A stretch of 64,000 nucleotides of DNA from Bacillus mycoides (GTDB lineage Bacteria; Bacillota; Bacilli; Bacillales; Bacillaceae_G): positions 3,033,001-3,097,000 of the forward strand of contig NZ_CP036132.1 in the NCBI RefSeq assembly GCF_018742245.1, in the 5' to 3' direction. Numbering within the stretch: the stretch's first letter is position 1; each line of letters begins with the position of its first letter. Positions 1-8,086 of the stretch are shown here, in pieces. The notes under the pieces are model-generated. The model made no database searches, was not told where the DNA came from, and worked only from the letters and a program-made list of their open reading frames with translations. Made by a program: the position numbers and the translations under genes.

Positions 1-43
1 AAACTATGTATTGTGCCTTTTTGACTGTATAGAGGTAGAGTCA

Positions 44-330
44 CATCGCTATCAAGCTAATAAAACAAAATACCCCCTATAATGAAAAAAAACGCTATTC
101 TTTCTGTAAAATCATAGGAAAGGATAGTGTTTTTTTACGTCTATTTCTGTATCTGATGAATTACAATTATTTGCTCAAGAATTTTAAAGATTCTTATCTC
201 CAAATACCTTACGAGATATTGCTAGAGATGTTGGTTTTGTAAAATGAACTGGTAGGTACCAAGCAAAAAATTTAGTTACTTTATGTGTTTGTATGAATCA
301 AAATGCCGCTAAAACTTCTTTCACACGTAT
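44..330 (+). pseudogene. IS231-type left end and decayed transposase start
   Basis: The stretch starts with an IS231-like terminal repeat (CATCGCTATCAAGCTAA). It continues with the leader hairpin typical of IS231 (CGCTATTCTTTC ... GAAAGGATAGTG) and a decayed transposase start that can be aligned with the intact copy at 13784 (GAATTACAATTATTTGCT). Stops and indels interrupt every frame and the rest of the element is missing. The same end, with a different internal deletion, recurs on the minus strand at 46423. Confidence 0.8.
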
Positions 331-405
331 GGAATATAAAGGGATTTATAACTTGATATAGAATATAAAAAGAGGAATTTATACTGTAAATAAGGGGACA
401 TACAT

Positions 406-1212
406 ATGGAATTAGAATCCGAGGTTAAAGCAATCGTTTTAGATTTAGATGGTACGTTATTAAATTCACAAAAGAAAGTGTCAGAAAGAAATAGAAAGGC
501 TATACTGGAGTGTCTGAAGAAAGGATTAAAGGTTATTTTTGCTACAGCAAGGGCGCCACGATCAGTCAAAGTTTTTCTTCCTCACGAACTTCAAGACATT
601 GCAACTATGATTTACTACAATGGAGCTTTGGTAGTGGATAACGCATTAGGTTACAGACAACATTACCCGATTGAATCAGCAATCACAAATGAAATTATAG
701 AATTTGTTATTACTCACCAGGCTGATGCATGCCTCTCAGTTGAATCGGAAGATACATGGTACAGTAATAAAACATTGGATTACAACAAAACCATGAATGC
801 AGTTGTAAATCCAATTGTAGTTCCATTAAATGAATTAAAAAAAGTTAGTGCTTCAAAATTATTAATCTCACAATATACTCATTATGAAAAACTACAAAAA
901 CAGTTTGCACATAAAGTAAGTACTATATGTACCGATGCAGGAACTTTAACTCAAATCATGGCAAAAGGTGTTTCTAAAGAACGAGCTGTAAGGGAAATCT
1001 GCACCCAAAATAATATCTCTATGGGTAACATAATGGTCTTTGGAGACGATTGGAATGATTTAGAGCTATTCTATACATCTGGTTTTCCAATTGCTATGGG
1101 AAATGCAATACCTAAATTGAAGGATGCTGCATATTTTATTACCGATACCAATGATAAAGATGGTGTAGCTCAAGTATTAGAAAAGTTAATTTGTACTGTT
1201 AACAACAGTTAA
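406..1212 (+). CDS. Cof-type HAD-superfamily hydrolase
   Basis: 268-residue cytoplasmic phosphatase of the haloacid dehalogenase superfamily (Cof/YidA type), which dephosphorylates sugar phosphates, nucleotides or flavin precursors. Motif I is DLDGT at residues 13-17, with the nucleophile and acid-base aspartates in place. The C-terminal GDDWND matches the metal-binding motif IV. Length is normal for the family. AAGGGG lies 8-9 nt before the ATG. It follows an IS231 scar directly, so its original neighbour is lost. The substrate cannot be read from sequence. Confidence 0.92.
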   Translation: MELESEVKAIVLDLDGTLLNSQKKVSERNRKAILECLKKGLKVIFATARAPRSVKVFLPHELQDIATMIYYNGALVVDNALGYRQHYPIESAITNEIIEFVITHQADACLSVESEDTWYSNKTLDYNKTMNAVVNPIVVPLNELKKVSASKLLISQYTHYEKLQKQFAHKVSTICTDAGTLTQIMAKGVSKERAVREICTQNNISMGNIMVFGDDWNDLELFYTSGFPIAMGNAIPKLKDAAYFITDTNDKDGVAQVLEKLICTVNNS

Positions 1213-1291
1213 AAGGGTAGAATAGTTACTTCCTATATCGAATTTTACGTCAACTAGTCCATTATGTATCTAAAGATACATGTATCCTTCA

Positions 1292-1488
1292 TCAAAATAG
1301 AAAAGTAGAAGTGTATATTTTTCCTTTACTATTGTGCACTCTATATTGCTGTGAATCGTTGACCTTTACTTTTTCGTCAATTATAAACCCTTTACCTATA
1401 TTTACAGTTCCAGCGACATCTTTCCCCTGCCCAGAAAGGTATTATTGAAACGTAGATTATTAACCTTAGCAACAACACGCTTACCTAC
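1292..1488 (-). pseudogene. Endolysin C-terminal SH3-type fragment
   Basis: Read on the minus strand, two adjacent frames give GKRVVAKVNNLRF and then DVAGTVNIGKGFIIDEKVKV followed by YRVHNSKGKIY. These resemble the cell-wall-binding C-terminus of Bacillus phage N-acetylmuramoyl-L-alanine amidases. The frames do not join, and no catalytic domain is present, so this is a frameshifted remnant. Identification is by motif memory only. Confidence 0.5.
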
Positions 1489-1670
1489 AAAGGGACTCCA
1501 CAGTAATTTCTCCTACTATATATATAAATCATACTTAGTTAAATTGGGTTTATTTTATACGGAGCCAAAAACCTCTAAATGTTTATTTTATAATTACATA
1601 AATAATCCTAACATCTCCAAAAATTGATATAATGATACAGTTATTAATAGCAATTAGGGAGATATGCAGC

Positions 1671-2012
1671 ATGAACTATACACATATGCCAAAAGGAATA
1701 GGAATGGTTAAGCGGACTCCGTTCGCTCCGATACCGAAGAAATTCATCGGCATTGGTAAGATTGTTAAAAAACAAACAAAAGTGGAGCGCCCTACATTAA
1801 CCCAAAACGAACAAGAAATTATTGAAAACAAGTTATTATGTTCATTTCTTTCTGAAGAGAAAATATTGATTATTTATTATAGAGATGGTCATTTGCTTAC
1901 TAGATATGTGACTGTAACTGACATAAATCCGATAAAGAATTTAATAACTTGCACTGATGCATCTTATAACAGAATTTTCCTTAATTTTATAGATATAATT
2001 GATTTGAGATAA
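1671..2012 (+). CDS. YolD-like family protein
   Basis: 113 residues from the ATG preceded by AGGGAG (9-nt spacing); an upstream in-frame ATG lacks this site. The N-terminus MNYTHMPKGIGMVK and the central YYRDGHL segment fit YolD-like proteins, which are small SH3-like proteins common in Bacillus prophages and near Y-family polymerases or UV-damage genes. No polymerase partner is present here. Endolysin remnants lie on both sides, so it is probably a prophage survivor. Confidence 0.7.
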   Translation: MNYTHMPKGIGMVKRTPFAPIPKKFIGIGKIVKKQTKVERPTLTQNEQEIIENKLLCSFLSEEKILIIYYRDGHLLTRYVTVTDINPIKNLITCTDASYNRIFLNFIDIIDLR

Positions 2013-2224
2013 AAAACATACAGTTTTTCAAGTATAGCCGGGAATAAAAATGAAAGAATCTTGTATTCTAGGTTAAATACAGATAGAGCAAAAGTGTAAG
2101 TTCTTGTGAGAGTTAGCAAGATAAAGGCTGTTTGTTTATGTTTTCGACTGTCTGTTATGGTTATCGAATTTACAAATACAAAAGAGGAACAGAACTCAAT
2201 AGAGAAAGCTAAGGAAGCATTTAG

Positions 2225-2268
2225 ATAATAGTTGAAGACGCCCGATTAAGGACGGCTTCAACTATTAT
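2225..2268 (+). terminator. Hairpin, 13-bp perfect stem
   Basis: ATAATAGTTGAAG at 2225-2237 pairs perfectly with 2256-2268 around an 18-nt loop. It has only a weak T-tract, so it may act as a bidirectional terminator between the YolD-like region and the minus-strand lysin relic. The 2013-2224 stretch holds only a 22-codon open fragment (2157-2228) with no recognisable product. Confidence 0.5.
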
Positions 2269-2288
2269 CTCACTTTGATATATTCATA

Positions 2289-2573
2289 TCACCATTTACC
2301 ACCTGGTCTAGTATCCATCCACCAAGTAATCTTATCTAACTCTGCATTAGGTAGGACATCGGTTTGGATATAACATAGTCCAGAAATTGGATCAACATTA
2401 ACGCTACCTTTTATTCCTCGTTCTGCCATAGCTTGAATAGCTTCATCTAAGGAGTTAGTACCGAATCCACCTGACTTAACGTATTGATATCCACCATTAG
2501 AACCGCCGTTTCCTCCATCATTCCCAACAGTTTGTCCCGTTATAGCGTATACGTAGGAAGTAACTCGTCATAA
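2289..2573 (-). pseudogene. Phage amidase C-terminal fragment
   Basis: The minus strand is open from RVTSYVYAITGQ through a Gly/Asn-rich linker to KSGGFGTNSLDEA, VNVDPISGLCYIQTDVLP and the end GGKW, then TGA. The SGGFGT / GLCYIQTDVL pattern resembles the cell-wall-binding tail of Bacillus phage N-acetylmuramoyl-L-alanine amidases. The catalytic domain is missing; the frame is cut off 5' by foreign sequence containing AGGAGG that drives another frame. A second lysin remnant lies 1 kb to the left. Confidence 0.6.
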
Positions 2574-2664
2574 CTCCTCCTTATGGTAATTCCTTTTATA
2601 AATCTTTTAATTTAAATGTATAATTGTTTAAAAAGTTCTAAAACTTTGAATCGAGGTGAAAATC

Positions 2665-2868
2665 ATGAGAAGTTTTGGTTCATTATTGACCTCTACTATC
2701 TGCTCAGTAATCCTTATAATTTTGAATGCCTATTCCTTCTATGATGGATTCACAATGGGACATACGTACTACTGGGTTAATGGCATCGCAGCTGTTATCT
2801 TCCTTCTATTTTTTATCGTAAACATGCGAGATATCAACAAGAAAAACTATAGAACCTCAGAACAATAG
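2665..2868 (+). CDS. Small two-TM membrane protein
   Basis: 67 residues, not recognised. Two hydrophobic helices (about residues 5-25 and 37-53) are separated by a short loop, and the tail is basic. GAGGTGA sits 5 nt before ATG 2665, which is preferred over the GTG at 2656 inside that site. It is followed after 12 nt by a second small membrane gene, so the two form a transcription unit ending at the hairpin at 3106. Confidence 0.65.
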   Translation: MRSFGSLLTSTICSVILIILNAYSFYDGFTMGHTYYWVNGIAAVIFLLFFIVNMRDINKKNYRTSEQ

Positions 2869-2880
2869 GAGTTGATACAT

Positions 2881-3102
2881 ATGTGGAAAAAAATTAAGAA
2901 TTATAGATTGAGCTTAAAAGATTTGAAGTTCATGTTATGGTTGTTTGGCATTACATGCTTTATATACAGCTACAATTTCATTGTAGGACTTGCTTTTGCC
3001 CACAAATTCCCGGTTTATGATTTAGGTAGTGCTATAGCGACATTCGCCGCATTTATGGATACTAGAAATAGGATTAAAAATAAAAATTATAAGGCAGCGT
3101 AA
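2881..3102 (+). CDS. Small membrane protein, partner of upstream gene
   Basis: 73 residues, not recognised. A basic N-terminus is followed by two hydrophobic stretches (about 20-40 and 44-60) and a Lys/Arg-rich tail. TAGGAG precedes ATG 2881, and the stop of the upstream gene overlaps this site, so the two are probably translated together. Both proteins end in MRD/MDTRN-like basic tails, which suggests related membrane topology. Confidence 0.65.
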   Translation: MWKKIKNYRLSLKDLKFMLWLFGITCFIYSYNFIVGLAFAHKFPVYDLGSAIATFAAFMDTRNRIKNKNYKAA

Positions 3103-3105
3103 TAT

Positions 3106-3136
3106 AAAAGGGATCCTTTGCGGTTTCCTTTTTTTG
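3106..3136 (+). terminator. Terminator of the small membrane operon
   Basis: AAAAGGGA pairs with TTTCCTTTT (one G-T pair), followed by a seven-T run, directly after the stop at 3102. Confidence 0.6.
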
Positions 3137-3139
3137 TAT

Positions 3140-3170
3140 GCAAAATAAAAAGCAGCTGTTAAGCTACTTT
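3140..3170 (-). terminator. Minus-strand terminator
   Basis: AAAGCAGCT/AGCTACTTT stem (one mismatch, 4-nt loop) followed on the minus strand by TTTTATTTTG, just past the stop of the gene at 3180. Confidence 0.6.
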
Positions 3171-3179
3171 GAATTCTTC

Positions 3180-3476
3180 TTATCCCCAAATGAAATGATA
3201 TATATATTCTCCCGTTACACGTTCATTAATTCCAGCAATCCTAGCGAATCTCATTAAGTCCGCCCCTTGAAGAAAATACACCGAGATCGTAACTGGTACT
3301 TGTGACCACATGAATTGATAAAGCTCATTCACTCTCTGATTCGTCGAAACGATTAAATCATTTACAGGCCCATGATTCCATGCAGAGGTTTGAACTGAAG
3401 TGAACGGAAGGTCTTTCCCATTAACCACTATTCTTGCCACACTTTGAGTTATGTCCACAACAATCCCCTCCGTCAT
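3180..3476 (-). CDS. Hypothetical protein
   Basis: About 98 residues from MTEGIVVDITQS; an upstream extension to 3551 is open, and neither start has a convincing ribosome binding site. It contains a beta-rich N-terminus (VARIVVNGKDLPF), a central helix-like NQRVNELYQFMWSQ, and a conserved-looking YFLQGADLMRFARIAGI stretch. No family recognised. The hairpins at 3140 and 3585 bracket it, so it is transcribed alone. Confidence 0.45.
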   Translation of the reverse strand: MTEGIVVDITQSVARIVVNGKDLPFTSVQTSAWNHGPVNDLIVSTNQRVNELYQFMWSQVPVTISVYFLQGADLMRFARIAGINERVTGEYIYHFIWG

Positions 3477-3584
3477 TACAAAAATCAGACCTGTTTCTAT
3501 ACTCATATTCTTGATTATAATTAAATGCTTAAGGCAAACCCCTATTTTCATTTCTACTCAGAAACAATTTATTTTATAAAATAA

Positions 3585-3606
3585 AAAGTAGCAGATTCGC
3601 TACTTT
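3585..3606 (-). terminator. Terminator after broken resolvase
   Basis: AAAGTAGC/GCTACTTT perfect 8-bp stem with 6-nt loop, followed on the minus strand by a TTTTAT run; sits 6 bp past the resolvase stop. Confidence 0.7.
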
Positions 3607-3611
3607 AAAAT

Positions 3612-4199
3612 CTACATAATCCCCTTTTCTTTCGCTCTTTCATAAAGAACAGTACGGCTTACACCAGTTACTTCACATCTTTTCTTAACTGTATATCCGT
3701 TCTCTTCACGATTGGCAAGCAGCTCTAAAGCATGCTCCATTTTAGGGTTTTTATCACCGTATTTTTTAGGCCTTCCCTTATATACGCCACGTTGTTTAGC
3801 AAGGTCTATACCTTCTCTTTGACGCATCTTAAGTAAATCCCTTTCTAACTTTCTAACTGGTTAACACCAGCCATTACAGTGAGTAGAAAAGTACTGTATG
3901 GATTATCACTCGTAGTATCAAGCCATTTTTATAGATTTAATTGAAGCTCCTTTACTCTTAATAACCTCAATTAGTTCAAATAAATCCTTTGTGCTACGAC
4001 TAATACGAGTTAAATCAGTAACAACAATCGTGTCACCTTCTTTTAAACTATCGAGCATCAATTGTAGTTCTTCTCTGTTTGTTGTTGCTCCGCTTGTTTT
4101 CTCTTCATACACATGATCACATCCATAATCATTTAGCTGTTTCAACTGCCTAGCTAAATTTTGTTCTTGTGTAGAAACACGAGCATAACCAATTATCAT
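3612..4199 (-). pseudogene. Serine resolvase/invertase, double frameshift
   Basis: A small serine recombinase split into an N-terminal catalytic part (MIIGYARVSTQEQ, Ser9; TDLTRISRSTKDL) and a C-terminal DNA-binding part (GVYKGRPKKYG, then a helix-turn-helix). Reading across all frames recovers WLDTTSDNPYS and MAGVNQLE between them. Two lesions are visible: about 5 bases lost after SIKSIK, and TTAGAAAG duplicated in tandem near 3845-3860. Together they are +3, but a TGA falls in the shifted interval, so the protein is inactive. Confidence 0.88.
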
Positions 4200-4356
4200 A
4201 ATATCTTCCCCTTCGTCCGTTAACGTGTTCGAAAATTAATTCTAAGTACATAACACCATTTATTTTCCGTATATGTAAACAGGACGTTGAGAAGTATGAT
4301 AAATCCGTTCACTCTTTTACGTCCGTATAGGGTAGACCTAATCGGGACGTTATTAA

Positions 4357-4716
4357 CTACCTCCATTTTTGTTCATGGATTTCGTTTATTTCACCTAATA
4401 GAAGTTCAACCGCTACACACTCTAACTCCAATTCTTCGTCAGTCATTTTTCCTAATTCTTCAAAAGTGTAGTCTTCTCCGACTTTCATGCCACCTTCAAT
4501 GATGAATCGCATCATTTTTTTCCTGCTTATCCTCTTATCTGTATCCTCTCCGTACCAACGGATAGTCATAGAAACAATTCCTATAAGAATAGAAGATGTT
4601 GCAGCTGCAGTACTAGTAGTTATACCGAAAAAATCAGATAAAAAAATGAATACAAATGTAAATATAAGAACTAAGGTTCTAATCGAATTTCTAAATAATT
4701 TTTGTTTCCAGTTCAA
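4357..4716 (-). CDS. Membrane protein with acidic C-terminal domain
   Basis: 119 residues starting at a TTG preceded by GGAGGTGAT. A basic N-terminus is followed by two membrane helices (about residues 12-30 and 36-52), then a soluble domain ending in a strongly acidic stretch (EELGKMTDEELELE). Not recognised; size, topology and prophage surroundings would fit a holin-like or phage membrane protein, but no holin motif is evident. Confidence 0.6.
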   Translation of the reverse strand: MNWKQKLFRNSIRTLVLIFTFVFIFLSDFFGITTSTAAATSSILIGIVSMTIRWYGEDTDKRISRKKMMRFIIEGGMKVGEDYTFEELGKMTDEELELECVAVELLLGEINEIHEQKWR

Positions 4717-4793
4717 ATTATCACCTCCATAATAAATTATGAAATAATATGAACTTTTTATCTACCTTTTTACAGCTGTTATAACAAGGGCGA

Positions 4794-4886
4794 TCATCCC
4801 TTCTCCCCCTTATCTTTCCTTAACAACAAACAAGACGCCGCCAAGATCACGGCAGCGCCTACGATAATTGCTATTGGTTTAATCAA
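4794..4886 (-). CDS. 30-residue single-TM peptide
   Basis: LIKPIAIIVGAAVILAASC... a 20-residue hydrophobic helix followed by a Lys/Arg/Glu tail. The TTG start directly abuts the stop of the Tad2-like gene, suggesting coupled translation. A second copy of the same coding stretch lies at 5504-5578, without a start codon and fused to the truncated intron. Confidence 0.5.
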   Translation of the reverse strand: MIKPIAIIVGAAVILAASCLLLRKDKGEKG

Positions 4887-5157
4887 TTACAGTTCCACCC
4901 AATCATTTGCAAACAAATCAGCTTGGGACGGAACCCACATATAACACACGCCATCAGCAGCCATCATTTGTAAGTAAGGAGCACACTTGAATAAATCACC
5001 TTCATTTAATCCATAAGCTTCAGCGGTTTGTTTGTTGCACGGAATTCCATTCGGATAGCCTTTTTTGTCTTACAATAAACATTCCTTTACCATTCCAACC
5101 TTCACGAGCTACCTTGCTATCTTGTTTTAATAATTCTAAAGCAGAACCAAAATTCAT
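4887..5157 (-). pseudogene. DUF2829/Tad2-family protein, one-base frameshift
   Basis: From ATG 5157 the frame reads [31 protein letters not shown], then slips at an A6 run (5060-5066). Removing one A restores [20 protein letters not shown] and the end MWVPSQADLFANDWVEL. Both halves match the DUF2829 pattern (MNFG.AL..LK...VAR.GWNGKGM ... ADG...WV.SQ.D..A.DW), the fold of Tad2, a phage protein that blocks Thoeris defence by binding its signal molecule. AGGAGG precedes the start. Inactive as written unless the A run varies in length. Confidence 0.8.
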
Positions 5158-5214
5158 CTATATTCCTCCTCTATTTTCGTTCGTTGTGTTCGTTTGTTTT
5201 GTTAGAGAAAAATA

Positions 5215-5245
5215 AAAAAACAATTAAATAGATTAATTGTTTTTT
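5215..5245. terminator. Bidirectional terminator hairpin
   Basis: AAAAAACAATTAA pairs perfectly with TTAATTGTTTTTT over a 5-nt loop, giving a U-run in both directions. Confidence 0.65.
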
Positions 5246-5282
5246 CTATGTAAAATCTTAATTTTTATTTTTTTGAAGTAAC

Positions 5283-5381
5283 CTATAATGCTTGAAAAAA
5301 TGAAATCCCCAATGCGAGTGGCATATAGATGAACCATATCTTTAATATTGCTTTTGTTTCTCTATGATCAGAATCCCCCAT
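5283..5381 (-). CDS. 32-residue membrane peptide
   Basis: MGDSDHRETKAILKIWFIYM then a hydrophobic end (PLALGISFFQAL). AAGGTGAT lies 6-7 nt before the ATG. One predicted membrane helix. Not recognised; probably a phage-type micro-protein. Confidence 0.45.
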   Translation of the reverse strand: MGDSDHRETKAILKIWFIYMPLALGISFFQAL

Positions 5382-5503
5382 CCAAATCACCTTATCCCCT
5401 TTATTTATCTATATTTTCATTTTAATTCCAATAACAAGAAGATTATACCACTTAAAGTGCTAATAGTATTTATTTTTTAAAATTTACAAAACCTTTACTC
5501 CTT

Positions 5504-5578
5504 ACCTTTCCTTAACAACAAACAAGACGCCACCAAGATCACGGCAGCGCCTACGATAATTGCTATTGGTTTAATCGT
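5504..5578 (-). repeat. Second copy of the small TM gene, fused to intron
   Basis: About 75 bp nearly identical to 4806-4884 (differences at only a few bases). In this copy the start codon is replaced: the group II intron reverse transcriptase frame runs into it and stops at GAT-TAA. This marks the point where the intron lost its 3' part. Confidence 0.75.
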
Positions 5579-6596
5579 TAACAAATACATCTTGCCCCTT
5601 CTTCAACATGTACGAGAAATCCGAAGATTTTCTTTTTAGGTTAGTTATAGTTGATTTTTCATTAGATATGTTAAGGTTTAATTGATTCTCGAGATAACCT
5701 TCCACTGCATGGAATATTTTAGTTGCAGATTTGTGATTGTTTGTAAATATTTTAAAATCATCCGCATACCTAACTATATACATTCTCTTCAATTTTGTTT
5801 TTGATAGATGATAGTTTTTATTTGGTAGTGTATATGGTTTTCTTGTTTTGATATTATCCCACTGACTAGATATCCACCAATCTAAATCATTCAATACAAC
5901 ATTACTTAGTAATGGGCTTAGAATTCCTCCTTGCGGAGTTCCTTTTGTAGGAATGCCTTTTCCTTTGATTGGTGCTTTTAACATTTTCGAGATGATTGTC
6001 AGTACTTTTCTATCAGTTATACCTATGTTATATAGTTGTTTTAGTAATTTGGAGTGGTTTACGTTGTCAAAGAAACCTTGTATATCAATATCAACTACGT
6101 GACTATATCCCCCACGATTCATCAAGAATTGACACCTAGCCATCGCATGATGCGTTGACCTATTGGGTCTAAACCCATATGAATGCTTGTAGAATTTTGC
6201 TTCGCATATTGGCTCTAGAACCTGCTTGAACATTTGTTGAATCAATCTATCTCTCATTGTAGGTATTCCTAATGGGCTTTTCTTTCCATTTGGTTTAGGT
6301 ATTTCTACCCTACGTACCGTGTTTGGCTTGTAGTCTACAAGAGCATTTCTTATGTTATCAACGAAAGAACCTACATTTTCCATTTTATAATGGTCGATTG
6401 TGATACCATCTGTTCCTTCAGTTTTAGAGCCAGTGTTTGCCTTTATGTTTCTATATGCCAGTAGAATATTTTCTTTTGATATGATGTGTTTATATAAATT
6501 TATACCTTTAGTAGCATTGTTTTTACTACGTTGATATAAATCATCAAACACTTTTTGCACATCGTAATATTCTGCATATCGTAATGTTGTACTCAC
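5571..6596 (-). pseudogene. ltrA: Group II intron reverse transcriptase, truncated
   Basis: 341 residues where about 600 are usual. Reverse transcriptase motifs appear in order: IPKPNGKKSPLGIPTMRDR (RT1-2), YGFRPNRSTHHA, VVDIDIQGFFDNVNH (RT3), GTPQGGILSPLLSN (RT4) and YIVRYADDFKIF (catalytic YADD, RT5). The frame ends in foreign sequence at VFVND, before domain X and any HNH endonuclease. The GTG start lies 3' of the ribozyme region. Likely reverse-transcriptase fold but no maturase function. Confidence 0.9.
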
Positions 6597-7297
6597 CGAT
6601 GTGTTAATTCCCCTTTCTTACGAAAAGTCCCATCATCTTACTCGATCCTGTGAGTTACATCTAGTTAATTTAGTTTTCAAAGAACAAGACTAGGGTCTAT
6701 CCCTCCACATTCGTTACATGTTTCGTCGGTACTGTGTCCCCACCTTCACAAGAATGAAGCAATTTCGGTTCGTTAGAACCTTATATGCATCTGTCCGCTA
6801 GTAGGCGTTGGTGACAGTTTCTTGCTTACCACGTTCCGATTGACCTAGCTATACATATAATCCTTAGGTGCTTGCTGTAAGCCTGTTATCTTTACATCAT
6901 CATCGTTAGATGTTCCGAATTTCATATCCTTTAATCTTACTTTTCGGTAGATAACATCGTCATTGACGACATACATATTTCTTATGTATTAATAATTTAG
7001 ACCCGTATATTCGCAAGTTCGCCAGTCCGTTATTTTGGACATTCTCACCATAGATGTTTTGTAGCATCCCGACCTATCCATTACCATATGATTTCTCACT
7101 TAGGTTTTGTTCAGCCGACTTCACCTAGCTTCATACAATTTGTGGCTACTATCACGCCTTGCATGTAGGAGTATTAGATAAGTAGTTTCAGCTCAACCTG
7201 ACGGCTTTCATTCCTACTTTCAGTCAATCAGTTGTTGTTATCAAATTGATGACCCTCCCATTTCGTATTTACACACTTATAAGGAAACGTGTCGCGC
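5571..7297 (-). mobile_element. Group II intron, 3'-truncated
   Basis: The approx. 700 nt between 6597 and about 7297 are non-coding, rich in short paired segments, and lie 5' of an intron-type reverse transcriptase, as expected for ribozyme domains I-IV. The minus strand near 7297 reads GCGCGACACG, similar to bacterial group II intron 5' ends. Domains V and VI, the maturase X domain and the endonuclease are missing at the other side, so it cannot splice or move by itself. The 5' boundary is approximate. Confidence 0.75.
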
Positions 7298-7405
7298 AAA
7301 GGATTATTTTGTTAAAAAAATTCATTTTAATTTATAACCACTATCTTTTTCTTATATTTTCCATTAAAATTCAATAGAAATATTTCGATAACAAAGGAGC
7401 AACCT

Positions 7406-7705
7406 ATGAAGCATAATATAAATCTATGGTCCTTTATTTTTTCATTCGTTTGCATTGCTTTTTTTCTTTTATATCTTGAAGTATGCACACCTGAAATGAA
7501 TGCATCTTTTATAAACGTCGTTTATTTTCACCCTTTATTTTTTGTACTCATTTTTTCAATAGGAACTTTTTTTGCTGGTATGAAAGGATTCTCTAAAGTA
7601 GATAATTGGATTTCAATACTTAGAAGCATAGTAACAGTTCTACTAACACTTTTATTATCAGTGTTTTTAACACTAACTTTGATTGTGGGCTATGCATTAA
7701 GTTAA
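7406..7705 (+). CDS. Three-TM small membrane protein
   Basis: 99 residues with AAAGGAG 7 nt before the ATG. Three hydrophobic segments (about residues 8-25, 42-60, 73-97) with short loops; no charged catalytic motif. Not recognised. It begins about 100 bp after the intron 5' end, so its promoter may be close to the intron junction. Confidence 0.7.
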   Translation: MKHNINLWSFIFSFVCIAFFLLYLEVCTPEMNASFINVVYFHPLFFVLIFSIGTFFAGMKGFSKVDNWISILRSIVTVLLTLLLSVFLTLTLIVGYALS

Positions 7706-7912
7706 ACGTATTTCTTCACGAATAAAACTCGATATCCCGTCAATACTGTAGATAACCTAGTTGGAACAAGACCTCCATTAGGTGAGCAGTTAGCTTTGGC
7801 TGACTGTTCTTTTGTTTGAAATTAAAATAGCGTTTTTGTTCAAATCCTTCACGCCTCATGAAAAAATCACATATGGTATCACTTACTCTTTTACATTAAG
7901 AGTTTTGGTCCG

Positions 7913-7941
7913 AAGAGCACTTATATATGGTGCTCTTTTTG
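7913..7941 (+). terminator. GAGCAC-type terminator 1
   Basis: AAGAGCAC/GTGCTCTT stem with a T run. The stretch 7706-7912 has no gene; it contains one copy of the AT-rich ATAGCGTTTTTGTTC motif found after similar terminators downstream. Confidence 0.7.
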
Positions 7942-8086
7942 GTATGGAATGTGAAATACAGGCTTGCTCTTAAAACCTTTTATTTAATTTTTATAGGTTT
8001 TTTCCTTACACCCGTGTGTCTGTCTACTCATAAGTTGTTAAAGTATAAATATAAATTGGTAGTTAATTTATAAGGGAGGTGTAAAA

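Noticed and set aside
1445..1627. Plus-strand frame between HAD and YolD-like genes
   Set aside because: Opposite strand of the lysin relic for part of its length, no ribosome binding site.
5060..5066. Programmed ribosomal frameshift in the Tad2-like gene
   Set aside because: The A6 run is not in the phase of an A-AAA-AAG slippery heptamer and the needed shift is +1; a base insertion is simpler.
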